From assembly GCA_050084515.1 (NCBI GenBank), contig CM114272.1, positions 1,798,001-1,862,000 on the forward strand: DNA of 64,000 nucleotides. The letters are read 5' to 3'. This document shows, piece by piece, positions 57,355 through 64,000 of the stretch. The position numbers and the translations under genes are program-made. The notes beneath the pieces were generated by a model that made no database searches, had not been told where the DNA came from, and worked only from the letters and a program-made list of their open reading frames with translations. Each line of letters starts with the position of its first letter. Position 1 is the stretch's first letter. Source of the DNA: Blasia pusilla. Taxonomy: Eukaryota; Marchantiophyta; Marchantiopsida; Blasiales.

Positions 57355-57675
57355 ATTGGGGGAGGTTTATAACCATCATTTGTTAGTCATAGTTAAGTTA
57401 GAATCTATGACATGACGCGCATAAGTGTGAAAGAATCAACCAAAAAGAGAAAAGACAAGATACATGAGATAAAACTGAGAGTGGGGCCATAGGTTGGTGA
57501 AAAGGAAGACAAGGATAAGATTGAGGAAGATGAGGTTGGGACATTAGAGTCCAAAGGAGATCCTCTCATACTATGAGATTAGGACACATGACATAAGGAT
57601 AGGTAGAGCTAATTTATCTTCATTGTATCTATCTCTAAGTATATAAAGGAAGAGGCGAGGCCTCGAGGGGCTTTC
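57355..57675 (+). repeat. Element E polypurine tract and truncated 3' LTR
   Basis: ATTGGGGGAGGTT (57355-57367) directly precedes the LTR, which starts TATAACCATC at 57368. It follows the 5' LTR to GGCCTCGAGGGGCTTTC and then breaks into the inverted copy H. Confidence 0.85.
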
Positions 57676-58749
57676 TTGGACTTGGTTGTGACTTTGATCA
57701 AATGCAACTCTCAACTCTCTCAATTCACGAATCATATCCCTCAAAGTTTCTTCTATGATTACTCCGACTTTCCCCTGACCCTTTATTATCACTCTAATAT
57801 AAGATCAAGATATATACCTACCAATTTTGCACAATAGGGACTACAAAAGACAATATTGATGCAATGACTTCATCATAATACTCTTGGCCAAACTTCCTCA
57901 CCATAAACTCTCTATATGCTATCTTAGGTTGAAAAGCCACATGGACTATATATTGAGTGTTAAAAAAATACTTTTGGGGCCTATTCAAATCCATTCCCCA
58001 TATCTCCTCTAAAACAATATATAAATGGTGCAATCCCACACACGATCATATATAACAATAGGAAGGATCACCGGGTAGTGATACTCCATCACTTGCGTCA
58101 TGAAAACTTCACAAAGTGATATACGAGGTATCTCGTGAACTAGTGTCTATCTACATATAAGAGTTTGATGATGAACGGATTAAGAAATGAGAAATTAGGA
58201 ACCACTCTCGCTCCCTCTCCATCCATTACCTGCAAAATATCCCTTCCCCCTTACTCTACTTGCAGCTCAATAGCCACTACCAGCCACTGCCAGCCTCTAA
58301 CAACCTATCTACTCTCGATAGTGTATCATTACTTAGTCATCCTTCCAAAAGGGGTAATCCACTCTCGTCGTCAGAGCAACCTTGCTCTGATATCATTGTA
58401 ACTCTCAAGCTCACGGAACCACTCTAGAGTTGCTCAAAGGTAGAATGTCCCTCGAGGCCTCGCATCTTCCTTTATATACGTAGAGATAGGTACAATGAAG
58501 ACAAATTAGCTCTATCTATCCTTATGCCATGTGTCATACTCTCATAGCATGGAAGTATCTCCTTTGGACTCTAATGTCCCAACCCTATCTTCCTCAACCT
58601 CATCCTTATCTTCCTTTTCATCAACCTATGGTTCCACTCTCAACTTTATCTCATGTATCTTATCTTTTCTCTTTTTGGTTGATTCTTTCCCACTTATGCA
58701 CTTCATGTCATAGATTCTAACTTAACTATAACTAACAAAGGATGGTTAT
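57676..58749 (-). mobile_element. Element H: inverted partial copy of element E (5' LTR and gag start)
   Basis: The reverse complement matches 40423-41493 of element E: LTR at 58749-58396, primer-binding site TGATATCAGAGC (one change from consensus) and the first part of gag, broken off at 57676. It makes a 1.07 kb inverted repeat with the left end of E, 16 kb apart. Both outer ends of the nest are therefore LTR starts. Confidence 0.87.
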
Positions 58750-59603
58750 AGACATGCCCACCTCTAAGGAGATATTTGATGCGATTGGACATGCAAAGAT
58801 CTTCAGGTCATTGGATTTGCGAGCCGGATATCATCAGCTGCCTATCAAATTGGAGGATAGGCAGAAGACGGCATTTTGGGGCATTGATCCTCATGGGAAG
58901 GATTTTTTGTACTAGTGGTGGTTCTTACCATTTAGGTTTAAGAACGCTCCGGCTAAGTTTCAGTGGGTCATGGATAAGATCTTGGCATGTGTGGATTTTG
59001 CTAGGTGTTATGTATATGACATTATAGTCTTTAGCGCCACGGTTGAGGACCATGAGCGACATCTAGAGGAGGTATTTTGACGATTACAGTTACATGGATT
59101 GAAGCTACATCAAGGTAAGTAGAAGTTCTTCTACGACCAGATTGAGTACTTTGGTCATACGATATACCCAAGGGGCTTTGGTGTGCAACAGACAAAGGTA
59201 GAGGCTATTTCACGCATTCCACGCTCTACAGATGTGAGTCGAGTTCGTACATTCATGGGATTGGCAAAATTCTATTGACGGTACGGTAAGGGTTTTAGTT
59301 TGATTGCGAAGCCGCTAATCTTGCTGACCGAGGTGGATCAGAAGTGGCACTGGAAGATGAGCAGGAGAGAGCATTTCAGCTGCTCAAGGAAAGATTGACT
59401 TTCGCATCCATATTGAGGAGACCAATCCGGGGACGTCCTTTCCAATTGTATACCAATTGGAGCATGTTGGGGTTTGGAGCCGTGCTCATCCAACATGACG
59501 ATGAGAGTTTGTGATGGCTTACGCTAGTCGCTCAAACAACAATACAGAGGCAAAGTATAGCTCGTTGAGGGTACATGCTTGGCTACAGTATGGGTTGGAG
59601 ATG
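58750..59603 (+). pseudogene. Element D reverse transcriptase and partial RNase H
   Basis: RT resumes with KEIFDAIGHAKIFRSLDLRA and GYHQLPIKLEDRQKTAFWGI. The catalytic box reads RCYVYDIIVFS in place of YIDD, so the active site is lost. VQQTKVEAISRIPRSTDVSR continues near 59183. RNase H is cut short: after the SNNNTEAKYSS segment near 59540 the sequence jumps to the pre-integrase region at about 59604. Several stops are present. Confidence 0.82.
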
Positions 59604-60716
59604 ATAGGTGGCCGAGACATTCACGATGATGGAGTGGTCTTGGAGTACCTACGTATTGGCAGTGTCACGAGCATAGTGGGTGCTAGAGAGTGGGATCGGA
59701 TCCTACAGCGAGCCAGACGGTTCCAGTGGGAGGGGACACATGTGTTGCGAGTTTGGGAGGATGGTAGAGTGCGGGTGGTGCCTCATCCTTCACAAAGAGC
59801 ACGTTTGGTGCGTCATGCCCACGAGGAGTTGGGTCATTTTGGAGTGAAGTGGACGTACAGCTTGCTCCAGATACAATATTGGTGGTGAGGCATGCAGATT
59901 AACGTTCATAAATTTATTGCCAAGTGGATGGTGTGTGATCGAGTGAGAGCATCGTTCAATGCTTCGACTCCATAGTTGCATCCACTTCCGATCATGGACT
60001 TAGGTTATAGATGGAGTTTGGATTTTGTAGGACCTTTGCCTTTGATGGAGCGCGATACTCGTTATGTGTTGGTGATGGTCGAGCACTTCTCGAAGTGGAT
60101 AGAGTTGGTTGCATTTCCTGATAACGCGAGTGAGGGAGTAGCATATGCCTTCCTAGATGGAGTGCTGAGTCATTAAGGCGCACCAGCTGAGGTGTTGACA
60201 GACAAGGGTATAGAGTTTCGTAGGGAGTTTCAGGCCTTGTGTGATCAAGCGCTGATCAACCATCGCACTACTTCGCGAGATCATCTTGAAGTGGATGGAT
60301 TAGCGGAGCGGGTTGTACATATGGTGAAGAGAGGATTACGCAATTATGGCTTGCAGAGAGTTCAACAAGGAGATTGGGACCTCAAGTTTCAGTGGTTGGC
60401 GATGGGATATAGATTCAACAGGCAGCCATCCTTAGCGTCTTTCTCACCGTATTTGCTTTTGTATGGCCAAGAGCCAGATTTACCTGCGGCCATTCGTCGA
60501 GATATTGGTGAGGTGTTGAACCTTGATGACCCTGATGTATGGATGCGTGCATGTTCTCAGAGGGCTGAGTTATTTCGGAGAGCGATGCCCATAGCATTTG
60601 AGAACTTGGCGATTGCGCAGCATCAGGATACATTGAGATATACGACTATTCGAGGAGGTGGTTATCAACCTACTATCCGGAGGTTTCATCATGGAGACTA
60701 TGTCTACTTGCAGTAG
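59604..60716 (+). pseudogene. Element D integrase
   Basis: HDDGVVLEYLRIGSVTS and HAHEELGHFGVKW begin the H2C2 domain, ending WMVCDRVRASFNASTP. TAG follows at 59973-59975. The core has YRWSLDFVGPLPLMERD (first Asp), LTDKGIEFRREFQALC (second Asp, intact here, about 60193) and DHLEVDGLAERVV (catalytic Glu). A 174-codon frame (60192-60716) runs into the tail GGGYQPTIRRFHHGDYVYLQ. Stops include TGA at 59886-59888. Confidence 0.85.
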
Positions 60717-61050
60717 ACCGCACCCACGACATTGGATGTGATTGGGGTGCACCATCTTGAGAGTGTGTGAGGTTTTGCCATCAGATGTTCTCTTATGGGA
60801 AGGAGGCAATGGTATGGTTTGGAAGGACCATGTGCATAATTGTGTGCCATGTCATCTTCCGAACATTGATGGTACAGTTGATCTGAGCTTAGCAGTAGTT
60901 CCTGCAGGGTTGCGATGTATGTTGTGTGGTTCTACCTGTAGCCACTATGCTAGTCTGTGATGGATGTTCAAGAGGATGGCATATGGCATGTTTGATGCCA
61001 CCTCTCACTAGGGCTCCTCGGGGACGATGGATGTGTCCTAGATGTACATA
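60717..61050 (+). pseudogene. Element D integrase tail and PHD finger (one-base frameshift)
   Basis: The tail continues with a frameshift near 60750 (ILRVCEVLPSDVLLWEG, then KDHVHNCVPCHLPN). The PHD finger starts RCMLCGS at about 60914. A base is lost near 60943-60950, after which the shifted frame gives LVCDGC, GWHMAC and RWMCPRC to the TAG at 61048-61050 region. All eight ligands remain encoded. Confidence 0.78.
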
Positions 61051-61220
61051 GCGTAGATAGTTCTACATTTCGACTTGTGTCTGTGATATGGATGACAAGA
61101 AGGCGACTAACGATGGGGCCATATGAGCAACCGGCCTTCTTGCTCTTAGCGTCCGAGAGATGTATGTCAAGATAGGTAGGGATAGATGGCTATCTGGAGT
61201 TAGAGGGACCTAACCACCAA

Positions 61221-62001
61221 CTAGGGGGGCGATTGGAGATATTTTAGTACTTCTTGTCTCGTTGTTTGGATGCCATGAGTTAGCATGGGATCATGCGTAT
61301 TTGTGTGTGTGTTTGGTGACAGCGATGTATGTCGTGTAGCGATGTGTATGCGCACGACAGTTGTCACATCTTTTTGATCAGTGAGATCTAATAGAGCGCC
61401 TTCTCGAGTAGTGGAGGACATGCTCAAGAGGTTGAGGATGACCTGCTGAGGCCCCCGAAAACCTGAGAGAGCAGGTTTTCCCTTCGTTTCGGCTCATTTG
61501 GAGCCATATTGAGAAACTTCCTATTTTAGGTAAACACTATTTTAAGTATATGGTTGACTTTATATTTTTAGTAAGTGGCCCTTGACCTCCTACTTAAGGT
61601 CAAGAGCCAAGGAGGTGACTTGGGAGCATAGGTTACCATGGAGAGAGCTTGGAGGAGGGGAGGGATATACCTCAAGGAGAGAGAGCTTGAAAGCTCATTC
61701 TCTCTTTGTTGAGCCTCTTGGCATGAGGCGGCGGAGCTATGGTGTTGCTTGCCTTGTGAGTGTAACCCAAGCCTCTCATTAGGAGAGTGGGTTTGGTTTG
61801 CCATTGAGAGAGACATGTGAAAATGCACACATTTGCGAGCTATGGTGTTGAGAGAGATTGGATCTTGATTTATTAGAGATATTTTGGTACTTATTTTCTC
61901 GTTGTTTGGATGCCATGAATTATCATGGGATCGTGCGTGTTTGTGTGTGTGTGTTCGGTGACTGCGATGTATATTGTGTACTGATGTATAGACGTATGAC
62001 A
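61221..62001 (+). repeat. Element D polypurine tract and 3' LTR
   Basis: CTAGGGGGGCGAT ends at 61233. R1 is 61234-61359, the core 61362-61873 (TGTCACATC start) and R2 about 61874-62001, ending GTATGACA. The same R-core-R order is seen in elements A and B. The three hairpins of the core are conserved. Confidence 0.7.
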
Positions 62002-64000
62002 AACCTATAATGAACCATCTAGCGATAGTGTGTTGGATGAGTTTGAGCGGAGTTATGATAACTAGGCGAATATTTAGTATATGCCATTTACATACACATG
62101 TAATATGTTTATGGATATAGAGAATCTTTTTCCTTGATATTAAATTTCTTGCAAACTCAGTGAGACAAGGCAATTTTACCTTGACAAATCATCTCTGTAT
62201 GGATCTCATTGTAGGCTGGTAGCAGAGGAGACGACCTCTCCTATTTTATCCTTATCTTCTAGAAATGACTTTGTCCATGACACATAGTATGGGTCATCGT
62301 AAAGCCTCTAGGTCTCGATCTCCATTGAGAACCTATATGAGAACTAGCGCTAGTTATTTATTGATATCCCTTCCATATGCTGGAACATGTCATTTCATGT
62401 TATGAAATGGTTGAATTCTAAGGAGTTTCATGTCTTTTAGGAGTCACACTAACTTTGAAAATCTGCTTTGAAGTCATGCAACTTGATGGTCTCCACAACT
62501 CCCCAACACGTATTCGGTCTTCTACCATAATTATCCATCTCGTATGCCCGCAGATCAAGCCTAAACAATGCCATGGGTGATGTGGTAGGAAACTCCTCCA
62601 AAATCTCTCCTTAATCTAATGATGATACAAAGAGAGGATGGGTTGCACACGGACAAAGTCCGCGGCCAGGCCCGCGTAGGGCTCTTGATGGGCTCTGGGG
62701 GCAGACTTAGGTATGGTGCATGTGCGGGCCACGACTACCCAAGCGGCATGTCTATCCCATGGTGGGCTTGTCCATTTTCGTATAACTTTGAAGAGAGTTC
62801 AAGGTGGTATCTCATTGGGAGACCCCTAATACCTCAGACCCCTCGATGTAAAGCCTTTGTTGCTGCTCTCATCATCTCACTTCTCAAAATCTTGAAAGGA
62901 TGCCGTTGTGACAATTATACGCCTCTCAAACGATCACTCTCACTTTCAAGCACTTGATAACTTATCATGCTACATTCAAACCTACACTTTGAGACGTGTA
63001 TGATATTTCAGCAATTGGTCGACATGGTGTGACAATAATCTACACTAATCTACGACCATCATTTTTCCAATCCATCATGAAATTGCATATGATTTTTTGT
63101 GTTGCATTCTCTATTCAAAGATATTCAACCTCATTAAATTGTTAACAAGAAAAAGATTTGGATTGGTACTAGGGGGTTGTTGTATATTCCATCGCCTAGT
63201 TTCTAAAAATATCCATGATTTCATGGATATTTATTCACGAGATCATTGGATTTTTCTTCTTGCGTACCACTGTAGATACGATCATTGGTGTTTTTTAGAT
63301 CTATCCATCAACTCAAGGGAGACGGCCTAATTATGAAAGTTTTATTAAGCTATGTTATATTTATAATCTTATATAGGAAAATCTCAAATATCACATGAAC
63401 TAAAACTTTCAATTTTTTTCCAACAATTTTCTGCTTATATTTTAGTATGATCTATATCTATGCTCTATATTATTTTAGAAGCTCAAGTTAAATTACCAGA
63501 TTCTTTCTTAAGAATTATGGTTAAGAAACTAGCAAAATCCTTTCATCGTTTCCACAATGTGCAGCCACGGATGAGATGCTATGGCATAAAGTCAAAGTTC
63601 AAAGTTCCACACGGTAGCACATGGAGACTATGAATATGAAGATCATAAAACTCGCAATATTCTATACAAGGGTTATGGTTATGAAAGTTTAATAAATATA
63701 GTGTCAAACATTGTCAAGAGTTCATATGGATCTTAATTTCTTGTACTATCAAACTAAAGAAGAAGGGGTTCCGATGTAATACTTTAAAAGAATGTATGCT
63801 CTATCATCATTAGAACCATAAATTTTTTGATATGAGATTAGATTACCTCATGTAATCTAAATGGACGAGGACAACATTTATGCCTCATTTTATGGGGAAA
63901 TCACAATTTATTGTCGAATTCTTCTTCTTCTCATCAATAAACTTTGTTACTCTCAATTCATTAATTATTTCCAACAAAGGGCAAGAGAGAGTAAGGAATG
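62002..64000. other. AT-rich sequence without recognised genes
   Basis: No transposon domain, host gene or RNA gene was recognised on either strand. A 112-codon frame at 62619-62957 shows no family features. The 63.1-64.0 kb part is strongly AT-rich. Confidence 0.45.

Larger units (their letters stand above)
40423..57675 (+). mobile_element. Element E: Ty3/gypsy chromovirus, host of further insertions
   Basis: E has a 354-bp 5' LTR, a primer-binding site, gag with a zinc knuckle, protease, RT, RNase H, integrase, a C-terminal chromodomain, a polypurine tract and a truncated 3' LTR. Integrase is interrupted twice, by elements F/G at 44931-55306 and by a solo LTR at 55520-56434. The 3' LTR stops at about 57675, where an inverted partial copy (H) begins. 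LTRs differ at several percent of positions, so E is older than G. Confidence 0.87.
38830..62001 (+). mobile_element. Element D: third methyltransferase/PHD gypsy-like copy, 5'-truncated and split by an 18 kb nest
   Basis: The left part (38830-40422) holds the end of protease, the spacer and the methyltransferase. The right part (58750-62001) resumes in RT and continues through RNase H, integrase, PHD, polypurine tract and 3' LTR. About 770 bp of the element, equivalent to element B positions 7968-8737, are missing at the junction. Element D has no gag or 5' LTR here. It is closer to B than to A in sequence. Confidence 0.82.

Noticed and set aside
62619-62957. 112-codon plus-strand frame near the right end
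   Set aside because: No recognisable domain, no second copy in the window, and AT-rich neighbours without gene features.
1-64000. CRISPR arrays, operons, ribosome binding sites
   Set aside because: The window is eukaryotic nuclear DNA; no regular short repeat-spacer array was seen.

Overview
This window looks like nuclear DNA of a land plant. Its one host gene is a complete, intron-rich kinesin-like calmodulin-binding protein gene (KCBP/ZWICHEL type, MyTH4-FERM-kinesin) on the minus strand at 19.93-30.27 kb. Almost everything else is LTR retrotransposon, much of it nested, with primer-binding sites matching initiator-Met tRNA. I cannot name the species. A non-permuted DNMT3-like methyltransferase inside a mobile element would be unusual for a flowering plant, so a non-angiosperm is my guess (inference).

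The most striking content is a Ty3/gypsy-like family present in three copies, A (1-2006 plus 13557-16401), B (2007-13556, inserted inside A) and D (38830-40422 plus 58750-62001). Its coding order is gag (two CCHC-like knuckles), aspartic protease, a spacer, a C5-cytosine DNA methyltransferase domain with DNMT3-like motifs in non-permuted order, reverse transcriptase, RNase H, integrase, and a C-terminal PHD finger. The element thus carries a predicted DNA-methylation writer and a predicted histone-tail reader. All copies are decayed by stops and frameshifts. The PHD finger is intact in A and B, and A keeps a 244-codon integrase-tail/PHD reading frame. The LTR of the family has an unusual repeat-core-repeat layout and three conserved hairpins.

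Layout: 1-16.4 kb, element B nested in element A; 16.4-18.4 kb, a LINE-like fragment, a tRNA-like (SINE) fragment and a decayed LTR of the same family; 18.4-19.9 kb, gene 3' flank; 19.9-30.3 kb, KCBP with 24 coding exons summing to 3990 bp; 30.3-32 kb, GC-rich 5' flank; 32-34 kb, AT-rich sequence without recognised genes; 34-37.6 kb, a decayed Ty1/copia element on the minus strand; 37.6-38.8 kb, a gypsy gag fragment; 38.8-62 kb, element D, split by an 18 kb nest. In that nest a chromovirus (E) has its integrase interrupted by a deleted gypsy (F), which is itself interrupted by a nearly complete gypsy (G); E also holds a solo LTR, and ends in an inverted partial copy of itself (H). Target-site duplications are readable at several junctions. 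62-64 kb holds nothing I recognise.
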